In this document: positions 27,823-35,463 of the stretch, in pieces
Position numbering within the stretch: the stretch's first letter is position 1
Layout: every line of letters starts with the position of its first letter
Assembly: GCA_017743475.1 (NCBI GenBank)
Contig: JAGHYV010000042.1
Coordinates: forward strand, 1-38,847
DNA: 38,847 bases
Reading direction: 5' to 3'
DNA from: Roseiflexus sp.
GTDB lineage: Bacteria; Chloroflexota; Chloroflexia; Chloroflexales; Roseiflexaceae
The notes under the pieces: generated by a model
What the model was told of the DNA's origin: nothing
What the model saw: only the letters and a program-made list of their open reading frames with translations
Databases searched by the model: none
Made by a program: the position numbers and the translations under genes

Positions 27823-28055
27823 TTCTATCTCTAGCTTTGGTCATTAAGAAGCTCCATTGCCCCTTTCTCCCCTCGTGGGAGAAAGGAGCAATGGGGATAA
27901 GTGGGTAAGTACCTCGGTATTCTATCTCTAGTTTCGGTCACCAAGATGCCCCATCGCCCCTTTCTCCCCTTATGGGAGAAGGGAATTGAGTGAATGCCAG
28001 CTGGATTGAAATCACGGTTCCCAATGCCCTTTCTCCCCTTGTGGAAGAAGGGGGT
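27823..28055. repeat. Palindromic dispersed repeat, three copies
   Basis: The 358-bp gap between convergent ssb and aldehyde dehydrogenase genes holds two tandem copies about 97 bp apart, each starting TTCTATCTCTAG and reaching a hairpin core. A third core lies at 28021-28055. The best core (27854-27894) pairs CCATTGC-CCTTTCTCCC with GGGAGAAAGG-GCAATGG around CTCGT, a nearly perfect 17-bp stem. The consensus is CCCCTTTCTCCCC-n-GGGAGAAGGGG. It may end both flanking transcripts. Confidence 0.8.
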
Positions 28056-28108
28056 TGGAAGAGTTGAGGAATGGGAGCGCTTTGGAAAGTCACACCCACC
28101 ACCATTAC

Positions 28109-29620
28109 TTACTCTTCCATTCTCATCTGGTAAGTGTCTATCTGCGCCCGCTGAAGCGTCCCCGAAAAATCGATATAGATCGATTTCCACTCGCTGAAAA
28201 CGTCGAGCACCTGAATGCCGCCTTCGCGGTGACCGTTGCCAGTGCCCTTGGTACCGCCGAAGGGAAGATGAATCTCCGCGCCAATCGTCGGCGCATTCAC
28301 ATACACAATGCCAGTGTAGAGATCACGCATGGCACGGAAAGCAGCGTTGACGTCGCGGGTGTAAATGGCAGACGAAAGACCATAGGGTACGTCGTTGGCG
28401 ACATCGATCGCTTCTTCCAGGCTGTCCACAGTGATGATCGACAGCACCGGGCCAAAAATCTCTTCCTGAGCAATGCGCATGGTGCGCTGCACATCGGCAA
28501 AGATCGTTGGCTGGTGGAAGAATCCGTGCGCATATACTCCATCGCGTAGCACCTGCCCACCAACGACCAGACGCGCCCCCTCGCTCTTCCCAATCTCAAC
28601 GTATCGCTGCACTGTCTCGAGTTGACTCTGGTTGATTATTGGTCCCATATCGACGGTCTCATCAAGACCATTGCCGACGTTCAACCGCTCGGCGCGATCC
28701 GCCAGGCGCTCGGTCAGTTCACTAACGATCGCGCGGTGAGCGATCAGCCGTGATGTGGCAGTGCACCGCTGCCCCGTCGTGCCGAATGCGCCCCAGATCG
28801 CGCCATCGACGACCAGATCGAGGTTGGCGTCGTCCATAACGATCATCGGGTTTTTGCCCCCCATCTCCAGTGAGACATGCTTCATTCCCTCGGCGCCGAC
28901 GCGCGCGACCTTGCTGCCAATTTCCGTTGAACCGGTGAATGAGATAACCTGGACATCGGGATGGCGAATGAGCGGCTCGCCGACGCGACTGCCGCTGCCG
29001 GTGACGATGTTAACCACGCCATCGGGGATGCCAGCATCGAGCAGGCATTGCACCAGATTGTACACCGAGAGCGGTGTGTCGGACGCTGGCTTGATAACGA
29101 CCGTGTTCCCGACAATCAGCGCTGGCAGAATCTTCCATGAAGGGATCGCCATCGGGAAGTTCCACGGTGTGATCAATCCACAAACACCAATCGGTTGACG
29201 CACCGACATCTGGAACTTGTTCGGCATTTCAGAGGGGGTTGTTTGTCCGTAGAGGCGGCGCCCTTCACCCGCCATGAAGAAGCACATGTCGATGGCTTCC
29301 TGCACATCGCCGCGCGTTTCTTTGAGCACTTTGCCCATCTCGCGGGTCATATCGCGCGCATACTGCTCTTTACGCTCGACAAGCAACTGCGCAGCTTTGA
29401 AGAGAATCTCGCCTCGTCTCGGCGCGGGAACCAGCCGCCAGTAGCGGTATGCCCGCTTTGCTGCCTCAACCGCTGCCTGGACGTCGCGTTCGTCGCTATC
29501 CTGAAAAATCCCAATGATGTCGCGGGTGTCCGCCGGGTTGCGGTTCTCGAAGGTGCGCCCGCTTGCAGAGTCGACGAACTTGCCACCGATCAGATTCTGG
29601 TATACCGGAGGGGTTGACAT
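28109..29620 (-). CDS. NAD(P)-dependent aldehyde dehydrogenase
   Basis: A 503-residue ALDH superfamily enzyme that oxidises an aldehyde to a carboxylate. Key residues are visible: Asn154 in [10 protein letters not shown], Lys177 in VVIKPAS, general base Glu252 in SLEMGGKNP, and nucleophile Cys286 in [12 protein letters not shown]. The sequence resembles alpha-ketoglutarate-semialdehyde or aminoadipate-semialdehyde-type dehydrogenases ([20 protein letters not shown]), but the substrate is not certain. Full length. Single-gene unit with a TATAAT box upstream. Confidence 0.93.
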   Translation of the reverse strand: MSTPPVYQNLIGGKFVDSASGRTFENRNPADTRDIIGIFQDSDERDVQAAVEAAKRAYRYWRLVPAPRRGEILFKAAQLLVERKEQYARDMTREMGKVLKETRGDVQEAIDMCFFMAGEGRRLYGQTTPSEMPNKFQMSVRQPIGVCGLITPWNFPMAIPSWKILPALIVGNTVVIKPASDTPLSVYNLVQCLLDAGIPDGVVNIVTGSGSRVGEPLIRHPDVQVISFTGSTEIGSKVARVGAEGMKHVSLEMGGKNPMIVMDDANLDLVVDGAIWGAFGTTGQRCTATSRLIAHRAIVSELTERLADRAERLNVGNGLDETVDMGPIINQSQLETVQRYVEIGKSEGARLVVGGQVLRDGVYAHGFFHQPTIFADVQRTMRIAQEEIFGPVLSIITVDSLEEAIDVANDVPYGLSSAIYTRDVNAAFRAMRDLYTGIVYVNAPTIGAEIHLPFGGTKGTGNGHREGGIQVLDVFSEWKSIYIDFSGTLQRAQIDTYQMRMEE

Positions 29621-29712
29621 ATGCGTTCTCCTTTGAACTGCGAGCGCAGCATAGGTGTGGAGCGACCGCGCTCGATTGCTCTGGCAGGTGTCGTTGTGCT
29701 GTTCATTGCGCG

Positions 29713-29718
29713 ATTATA
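29713..29718 (-). promoter_or_regulatory. Extended -10 box of aldehyde dehydrogenase gene
   Basis: On the minus strand ATGCTATAAT provides a consensus -10 about 90 bases upstream of the gene. No clear -35 is seen. Confidence 0.5.
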
Positions 29719-29759
29719 GCATGGGTCAGCCGGGCGCCGTTCGAGGAGAGGTTTGCAGA

Positions 29760-29811
29760 GACATCATCAAGGCTTCAGTGATATATTTTACGACCTGAAA
29801 AGGTGGGAGAA
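29760..29811. repeat. Left copy of island-flanking direct repeat
   Basis: Begins GACATCATCAAG, continues with AGTGATATA, then an A/T stretch and CTGAAAA, ending GGGAGAA. A diverged copy in the same orientation lies at 38794-38847 and includes the start codon of the last gene. The two copies bracket the whole cassette array. The AT-rich stretch after this copy (to about 29920) holds a 7-bp inverted repeat ATGACGT/ACGTCAT (29853-29880) and no supported gene. Confidence 0.65.
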
Positions 29812-29923
29812 ACGATGTGCAAATATCAATCCATTATTGAAAATCCGGCAAAATGACGTTCCATGACTTTTTTACGTCATCCCAAATTCGCTTTAGTAAA
29901 CGCATTGTTCACCTTCATCGTGT

Positions 29924-30097
29924 TCAGCGTGCGCTCAACCGCGCAGCATCAGCGGCGGCGCGCAGCGCCGTCCACTGCATGCTGTTCGTGGGCCACACGT
30001 GCTGCGCTGTATGCCCGGTGTCAGTCCATAGCGGGATCCCTTGCGGCGTCAGGCGCCACGACCCCGTTGTAGCGCATTGCCCCGCGGCAGTTGCCAT
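29924..30097 (-). CDS. Small ORF coupled to the 280-aa hypothetical gene
   Basis: A 57-residue frame starting one base after the stop of the upstream gene, hence possibly translationally coupled. It starts MATAAGQCATTGSWRLTPQG; the middle has PLWTDTGHTAQHVWPTN. The last third (MQWTALRAAADAARLSA) is encoded by an attC-like palindrome, so the C-terminus may be accidental coding through a recombination site. Family not recognised; may not be a real gene. Confidence 0.35.
   Translation of the reverse strand: MATAAGQCATTGSWRLTPQGIPLWTDTGHTAQHVWPTNSMQWTALRAAADAARLSAR
29933..29990 (-). repeat. Weak attC-like site (F)
   Basis: Minus strand core GTTGAGC (29933-29939) fits GTTRRRY. An inner stem CAGCAT/ATGCTG and a GGCG/CGCC pair follow; the opposite core (CACGAAC) is poor. 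It may mark the distal end of the cassette array. Confidence 0.35.
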
Positions 30098-30098
30098 C

Positions 30099-30941
30099 TC
30101 AGACTCGCCCGAGGAGGCGACGGAAAAAACCCGTCTTTGGTGACGGCGCATCGACGGGTCTTCCGACCAGCCAGCAGTCGGCGATTGCGAGTATCGCACG
30201 CTCCGGGACCTCCACGGCATCCGTTGGTGCAACAATGTCAATGGGGCCGCAAAGAGTACGGACGCGCGTGTGTACGAACCGCGTCCCCGTGATCTCGTTC
30301 TGCGCGAGATTGACCGCCTCGACATTCCCGGTGAGCAGTGCGCGGGCGCGGGCGCCAAGATGGCCTTTGGCGACAAACATGCCATACGGCAGGAATGCCT
30401 GGTCCGCGAGACGCAAGGGCTTGCCGGGCTCGCGCGGACTATTCGACTCGACTTCGCCGAAGAGTGCTGCCTGTGCACATTCCAGGTCGTTGTGCGTGGC
30501 GCAGAGCGAAAGTGACGAGGCAAAGCCGACGACAGTGATGTCAAACGTGCGCTCGTGCTCGAGCCAGACCCTATAGGGCTCGAAGAAGAGGAACTGGAGT
30601 GCGGTCCGAGTGCACATTTCTTCGGAAAAAGGGTCCGGGACATCGTAGTCAGCACCACTACAATGCAAGCACTCGCTATCGAAGTGGGGCGCACTCGTGT
30701 GCACTCGCCAGCGCGTTCCGCCGTCGGCCGCAGCGAAAAACGGAGTGATGCACTCCACCCTCCCTTGAGAGTCGACTCGAGCGGCGAGGGCAGCGCCACT
30801 TGCATCGCGAAACCAAAGGTACCTGGCCGCTGACGTGCCCAGGTCCGCCGGGGGAGCGGCTCGATTGAGCACTGTGCCAACTGTGCGCAGGAAGTCGTCT
30901 TCGGAAGACACAACGAAGCCGATTGCGGCGAGTTTGCTCAT
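30099..30941 (-). CDS. Hypothetical cassette protein (280 aa)
   Basis: Starts MSKLAAIGFVVSSEDDFLRT. It is soluble-looking, with no membrane segment or signal peptide. It has alternating beta-strand and loop regions, a CLHC pair (Cys91, Cys94) that could bind metal, and a C-terminal FFRRLLGRV helix. ATG 30941 is preferred; upstream in-frame sequence belongs to the attC site. The gene starts 52 bases after attC site A and is probably a gene cassette. I do not recognise the family. Confidence 0.65.
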   Translation of the reverse strand: MSKLAAIGFVVSSEDDFLRTVGTVLNRAAPPADLGTSAARYLWFRDASGAALAARVDSQGRVECITPFFAAADGGTRWRVHTSAPHFDSECLHCSGADYDVPDPFSEEMCTRTALQFLFFEPYRVWLEHERTFDITVVGFASSLSLCATHNDLECAQAALFGEVESNSPREPGKPLRLADQAFLPYGMFVAKGHLGARARALLTGNVEAVNLAQNEITGTRFVHTRVRTLCGPIDIVAPTDAVEVPERAILAIADCWLVGRPVDAPSPKTGFFRRLLGRV

Positions 30942-30992
30942 AGGGTGTTGTTTCTGAAGTTCCTCACGCAGCAAGGTTGAGATACTCTGGCG

Positions 30993-31068
30993 GCCCAACG
31001 GTATGCGCTTTAGCCGCGCCGCAGAGCAAGCGCAGCGAAGCGACGTCGGCTGCAAGCGCGGGTTAGCC
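30993..31068 (-). repeat. attC-like site A
   Basis: Reading the minus strand: R'' core GGCTAAC (31062-31068, one mismatch to RYYYAAC), inner arm GCGCTTGCAGCCG, a variable hairpin, inner arm CGGCTAAAGCGC, R' core GTTGGGC (30993-30999, fits GTTRRRY). The inner arms pair with an unpaired base on the R'' side, as in known attC sites. It lies 37 bases after the YgiT-type gene stop. Confidence 0.75.
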
Positions 31069-31105
31069 CGTCCCTGGCAGAATCAACCTACGCCACCTGA
31101 AAAGA

Positions 31106-31326
<221 letters not shown>

Positions 31327-31330
<4 letters not shown>

Positions 31331-31641
31331 TTCTTTCTCCTGATGCGCCAATCAATCCATCGCTCAGGGTCAGGTCGGCGCACAGTAACCAACACTGCCC
31401 ATTGTGTTGCGTGATTGTAAGCCCAAACACGGTGAATGGGTTCGCCAGCAAAACTGTCACCATAGATCAGGCAACTCGGATAAGGCTTGTCGGATGGATA
31501 GTCTTCGATGATCTCGCCGTGCAGAACACTGGAGAAGATTTCATCGAAGGAGAGACGGTCTGCCTGGGCTTCTTCGTCAGCGTGGTCGGTGATCCGAACA
31601 CGATTGTAACGGATAGCATCAATAATGGCTTGGATGTCCAC
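31327..31641 (-). CDS. DUF4258 protein (probable toxin partner)
   Basis: A 104-residue protein with the DUF4258 pattern: an N-terminal RITDHADEEAQADRL with His, EIIEDYPSDKPYPSCLIYG, and VTVRRPDPERWIDW at the end. DUF4258 proteins are RelE-like in predicted fold and commonly sit beside YgiT-type zinc-finger genes. It starts at GTG 31641, 66 bases after attC site B, with a weak ribosome-binding site. Overlaps the downstream gene by four bases. Confidence 0.75.
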
Positions 31642-31707
31642 AAGATAATCTTGCCAAACGGATTCTGCTTACCATTGTAGCGCGACATGCCGAGACTGCA
31701 AAGGGCT

Positions 31708-31777
31708 GGCGAACGATAAAGCTCAGCCGTCCGCCGGAGCGACAGCGGGGGCGGGTCGGCTGCAACGGGTGTTAGGC
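31708..31777 (-). repeat. attC-like site B
   Basis: Minus strand: R'' core GCCTAAC (31771-31777, perfect), arm CGTTGCAGCCG, arm CGGCTGAGC, R' core GTTCGCC (31708-31714, two mismatches). Inner stem CAGCCG/CGGCTG. It starts 8 bases after the DUF5615 stop codon. Confidence 0.7.
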
Positions 31778-31784
31778 GCTATTT

Positions 31785-32147
31785 TCAGGTCTTGGATATT
31801 GGGCGTTGACGTACTCGCCCTCGTTCCAGGACGGTGAATTTTCCTTCCAGAGAAATGACTTTTTGTTCCAATAGAACGAGTAACTGTTGCGCCGGCTCTT
31901 CGGGCGTCAGTGGATCGAAACGAAAATAAACCACCCCCACCGGGGCAGGCATTCTGGCACGATAGATCAATTCCCCATAGTCCCGATCAAACGTTAACAC
32001 GATGCGTTGCTCATTCACTGCTCGCGTGAGAATCTCCGCATCCTTCACACCTGGAGAATCCTGAATGATCGCAGCAATTTCATAGCCGGCTCGCCGCAGG
32101 AGATTCACACTGGCGAGAGGGAAATTCTCATTCGCTAGAAATCGCAT
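31785..32147 (-). CDS. DUF5615 PIN-like toxin
   Basis: A 120-residue PIN-like protein with the family signature: MRFLANENFPLASVNLLRRA at the start (conserved acidic Glu/Asp), KDAEILTRAVNEQRIVLTFD then DRDYGEL with further acidic residues. Predicted RNase toxin of a type II system whose partner is the DUF433 protein immediately upstream (TAATG, one-base overlap). It begins directly at the end of the antitoxin and ends 8 bases before attC site B. Confidence 0.88.
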   Translation of the reverse strand: MRFLANENFPLASVNLLRRAGYEIAAIIQDSPGVKDAEILTRAVNEQRIVLTFDRDYGELIYRARMPAPVGVVYFRFDPLTPEEPAQQLLVLLEQKVISLEGKFTVLERGRVRQRPISKT

Positions 32148-32386
32148 TACGGTGTTCTAGTAGGGAGAGCATACAACGCTTCCTCACGCATACATTCAGC
32201 CGCAAAGGCAAATACGGCTCGTAGGGCTTCTGGGGTCAGGGTCGGATAATTCTCCAGTACCTGCTGTTCTGTCCATCCCGCTGCAAAAAGTCCAAGAATA
32301 AACTCCACCGATAGCCGCGTGCCTTTCACCACCGGCTTGCCCAAAAGAATCTCTGGGTCTGCGTGAATGTATTGTCTCCAATCCAT
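32147..32386 (-). CDS. DUF433 antitoxin
   Basis: A 79-residue winged-helix antitoxin of the DUF433/VapB-like family: YIHADPEILLGKPVVKGTRL, the family hallmark HxDPxxxxGKPxxxGTR, then SVEFILGLFAAGWTEQQVLE. GAGGAAGG lies before the ATG. It precedes the DUF5615 toxin gene with a one-base overlap. Likely autoregulates the pair. Its upstream side abuts the IS5-like element, so the original promoter or attC-proximal region has been displaced. Confidence 0.88.
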   Translation of the reverse strand: MDWRQYIHADPEILLGKPVVKGTRLSVEFILGLFAAGWTEQQVLENYPTLTPEALRAVFAFAAECMREEALYALPTRTP

Positions 32387-32438
32387 ACGATTCCTTCCTC
32401 ACAAAAATTGAAACTACGCCTAAGAGCGTGATCAAAAA

Positions 32439-33262
32439 CTAACATCTCGGATAGAGCCAATTCAGGAGCATTGCGATAGAACCGGGATAAAGAAAGGCTT
32501 CGATTGATTCTGGGTTGCGGTTGTTGCGGCGAATAATTATTCGCCGCAACAACCGATTGCGTCCCGCCCACGCAATCGAGCGTTCCACCACCCATCGCTT
32601 CGGAATGACCGCACATCCCGTTTGTCCGGGCGGTTTTTCAATACTATTCAGGCGTATCGTCGTGTTCTGTTGCAGCCATTCATCTAACCCTTTTTTTACC
32701 CCTCATCTACGCGAATCTCGCGCATCCGGGGAAATGATTGATGATGCGCGGCGAGAAGCCACTCAGCGCCTTCAGTATCCGAAATATCGGCGGGATGTAC
32801 CAACACGCGCAACAAGAACCCATTGGCGTCAACCCAGAACTGCCGTTTGCGCCCGTTGACCTTTTTTTTCCCATCATAGCCGCGTTCTCCGCCTGCTTCG
32901 GTCGTTGTGACGGATTGGGAGTCCAGGACGCTGATGGACGGCTCCGGGTCGCGGTTCAGCGCTTGTCGCGCCAGTTTCCGCAGCGTATCATTGATGGTGA
33001 TAAAGGTTCCATCACGATTCCATGTGTCGAAAGAGGAGCGAACCGAACTCATTGGCGGAACATCTTTCGGACGCATGCGCCATTGACAGCCCGTGCGATG
33101 TTTGGAGCGCAGCGCGTTGACGATCGCGCGGCGATCAATTTCGGTCGGGCGGCCGCCGTTGGGCGACGGGGTGACGACCAGCGGCGCGATGGCGGCCCAT
33201 TGCTCATCGGTCAGATCGGTCGCATCCTTGGTTGGATAGGATCGAAGCGCACGTCGTGGCAT
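32439..33262 (-). pseudogene. IS5-family DDE transposase, frameshifted
   Basis: The first frame (32696-33262) encodes MPRRALRSYPTKDATDLTDE then DEQWAAIAPLV, CQWRMRPKDVPPMSSVRSSF and the first catalytic region SISVLDSQSVTTTEAGGERG. It ends at DEG then a stop. The -1 frame continues KKGLDEWLQQNTTIRLN, VIPKRWVVERSIAWAGRNRL with the catalytic Glu, to a stop at 32439. The junction has GGGGTAAAAAAAGGG. Either one T was lost or the shift is programmed, as in some IS5 elements. A 38-bp palindrome interrupts the C-terminal region. Confidence 0.8.
32518..32555. repeat. Perfect 38-bp palindrome in transposase gene
   Basis: Every base from 32518 to 32555 pairs with its partner; one half is CGGTTGTTGCGGCGAATAA. 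It codes for the odd stretch RRIIIRRNNR where the family usually has DYE-type sequence. Confidence 0.9.
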
Positions 33263-33340
33263 ACCAGATTGCTCCTCATCAGAACGGCATGGTCACCATC
33301 ATGATACCACAAATCCGGTTTTCTGATCGCCCTCTCAGCC

Positions 33341-33469
33341 GCCTAACGCCTTGCCGTTCAGCGGCGCCGCCCCAATAGATCGGGAAAGCCTTCGAGCTGA
33401 TTCCAGCCTTCAAAATCGGCCCGATCTCGCTCGACGCGGAGCAGCGTCCGCGGCAACGGCGTGTTGGGC
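33341..33469 (-). repeat. attC-like site C
   Basis: A longer site (129 bp). Minus strand: R'' core GCCCAAC (33463-33469), arm GCCGTTGCCG, a long variable region, arm CGGCAAGGC, R' core GTTAGGC (33341-33347). Both cores are perfect and the arms pair with one unpaired base on the R'' side. It starts 9 bases after the DUF5946-like stop. Confidence 0.8.
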
Positions 33470-33478
33470 GGCGTCATT

Positions 33479-33800
33479 TTATCTGTAGGGACTGTTCTTC
33501 CTGACCATGCGCCGTACCAGATCATGATACACTGACCACGCATTCCAGACATCTCTTGCCCATCGCTCAACAAGCTCTTGATGCTCTGAAATGTCTCGCG
33601 CTTTGACTACATCCAGTACTGTTATCTGCCCATTGGGAAGCGACGCGTACCCGCATGGCTACCGTGTCCTCGGGAGTGATCGTGAGGCCAGCCGCCCACG
33701 TCTCCATCCACGCGTCTGGATAGCCCCACGACCGCTTTGCCGAGCGCATCAGGTCCGTGAGTACTTGCGCATCGTGCTCGTGCGCATCTCGAATTCTCAC
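33479..33800 (-). pseudogene. Chimera of GNAT N-terminus and DUF5946-like C-terminus
   Basis: From GTG 33800 (GGAGG upstream) the frame encodes MRIRDAHEHDAQVLTDLMRS and RSWGYPDAWMETWAAGLTIT, the start of a GNAT acetyltransferase. Near 33655 it leaves frame. The next frame reads YASLPNGQITVLDVVKARDI, then SEHQELVERWARDVWNAWS..., which resembles the C-terminus of DUF5946 proteins and stops at 33479. The two halves appear fused by a deletion between neighbouring cassettes. Neither part should be functional. Confidence 0.6.
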
Positions 33801-33816
33801 CTTTGCCTCCGAGGCG

Positions 33817-33888
<72 letters not shown>

Positions 33889-33896
33889 GCACTTTT

Positions 33897-34706
33897 TCAA
33901 AATTCACCTATTCCTTCAACTCTTGCTCTCTTCTCGATCTCCAAAAAGAAAAACCAGCCAGAGAGCGGGAATAAAATGCCCATCACAAAGAGCAAGAAAA
34001 TTTCTGTTCGTAGGGGGAGCAATGTTGTGCTTCTGAGCAAAACACCCCTCAAGGCATCCACGCCATATGTGAACGGAAACAAATAGGCAAGACCTTGAAG
34101 CGGCAGGGGCAAGTACGTGATTGGGAAAAGTATCCCGCCCAGTAAAGGCGCAGCGTTCCCCAGCATACTTATCAGCGATTCAGCATCTCTGAAGCGAAGC
34201 GTCAGCCCGACCAGTACAAAGCCAAAACCGTAAGCCGCTAACACAGAGAAAAAGATAATGTATGCAACTATCAGGAGGTTTTCGTAGGATAAGTCACGTA
34301 AGTGAATAATGGAGAGCGCAGATAACAATCCAAATGCAAGAAGTGAATGTAACGTTGTGCCCAGCAATCTTCCCACCGACCAGCCCATAATCATCGAAAA
34401 GCGTGGCGCAGGGGATGCCCAGAGGGACTCCAATGTGCCCAATCTCATATTTTCACGCAACCCCAGAGCAATACTCCATATTCCTTCCACATAATTCCAG
34501 TAGGTGGCTCCTATGAAAAAATACATCGCTGCGCCAGCAAAGCCGGAGACACTCGCTCCAAAAGCGTCGGGAATGTTTGCATAACGCACAATTAACCAGG
34601 CAGGGATGACCCAAAACACTGGACCAAAAAAGTTTCCTATGTATTCGGAACGGTAACGGCTTAAATTGCGAAAAACAGCAAGGGTAAGAGAAATGAATGC
34701 GCGCAT
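33897..34706 (-). CDS. ABC-2 type permease 2 of peptide exporter
   Basis: A 269-residue integral membrane protein with about six helices (segments near residues 25-45, 60-80, 105-130, 140-165, 175-195 and 230-255). The pattern FRNLSRYRSEYIGNFFGPVF and SLWASPAPRFSMIMGWSVGR fits ABC-2 permeases. It starts one base after the stop of the first permease, forming a heteromeric pair served by the ATPase encoded upstream. In this operon it probably exports the matured peptide or gives self-protection. It ends 9 bases before attC site D, the cassette end. Confidence 0.85.
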   Translation of the reverse strand: MRAFISLTLAVFRNLSRYRSEYIGNFFGPVFWVIPAWLIVRYANIPDAFGASVSGFAGAAMYFFIGATYWNYVEGIWSIALGLRENMRLGTLESLWASPAPRFSMIMGWSVGRLLGTTLHSLLAFGLLSALSIIHLRDLSYENLLIVAYIIFFSVLAAYGFGFVLVGLTLRFRDAESLISMLGNAAPLLGGILFPITYLPLPLQGLAYLFPFTYGVDALRGVLLRSTTLLPLRTEIFLLFVMGILFPLSGWFFFLEIEKRARVEGIGEF

Positions 34707-34707
34707 T

Positions 34708-35463
34708 TCAATACTCTCCTGTCGTCCCTGTCAGCCGTACATAATGCTCTGCTTTTTTAACAAGTAAGACCCCTGAAAGTAGCAAAACACCACCAAAGGC
34801 AAATAAAATCGCCATTTCGCTATATGGAAATTGTCCAACAGCCACTTTGCGAGCGCCTTCAATTGCATAAGTAAGTGGAATCAGCATACTCAACCAACGC
34901 ACCGCTTTAGGCAGAACCGACACAGGTGCCGTCATTCCCGATAGAATGCCAACGGCTTCCTGGAAAAGATTGCCTGCAAAGGAGGCTTGCCTGGCGACCA
35001 GCACAAAGGCAGCATAAACAAAGGACAATGAAGCCAGGGCGAAATTTGACACCATAAAAAGCAAAAAGAACTTTATCCAATTCAAATGAAATGATACGCC
35101 TGCTGAAAGCCAAAGTAAGATAACCAGCGCAATCGTAATGTATAAGTTAATGAGCAAGGTGTCTATCGCTTTTGCGGCTAACAGTTCTATAACGGAGGCA
35201 GGAGTTGCCAGAAGTGATTCGATCACACCTTCCTCCACCTCATCTCGCACGCCATATCCAACGCCCCAGAAAAACATGGATAGCCAATACCAGGCAATTA
35301 ACCCTAATGATACGGACAGTTGGAGATTTTCAGTATGTGCTTTTGCTACAAAGACGAAGGGGGCCACGATAAAGAAGGGGCTTATGGCCAGGCTAACCAG
35401 GTCTAACGGATAAACACGATGGTAGGATATTTCTTTGTAGAGAAGGGAAAAAATGGCTCTCAT
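34708..35463 (-). CDS. ABC-2 type permease 1 of peptide exporter
   Basis: A 251-residue ABC-2 membrane protein. It has an N-terminal amphipathic stretch (MRAIFSLLYKEISYHRVYPL), six hydrophobic segments, and the typical VEEGVIESLLATPASVIELL cytoplasmic helix and FQEAVGILSGMTAPVSVLPK motif between helices. Its ATG overlaps the ATPase stop by four bases. Base composition is clearly less GC-rich than the housekeeping genes to the left, consistent with transfer. Confidence 0.87.
   Translation of the reverse strand: MRAIFSLLYKEISYHRVYPLDLVSLAISPFFIVAPFVFVAKAHTENLQLSVSLGLIAWYWLSMFFWGVGYGVRDEVEEGVIESLLATPASVIELLAAKAIDTLLINLYITIALVILLWLSAGVSFHLNWIKFFLLFMVSNFALASLSFVYAAFVLVARQASFAGNLFQEAVGILSGMTAPVSVLPKAVRWLSMLIPLTYAIEGARKVAVGQFPYSEMAILFAFGGVLLLSGVLLVKKAEHYVRLTGTTGEY

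Larger units (their letters stand above)
32424..33334. mobile_element. IS5-family insertion sequence, about 911 bp
   Basis: Terminal inverted repeats are approximately GAGCGTGATCAAAAAC at the left (plus strand) and GAGGGCGATCAGAAAAC at the right (minus strand), about 12 of 15 matches. They enclose a DDE transposase gene. Size fits IS5-family elements. On the left it directly abuts GCCTAA (32418-32423), on the right it lies 6 bases from the core of attC site C. No clear target duplication was found. Confidence 0.7.
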
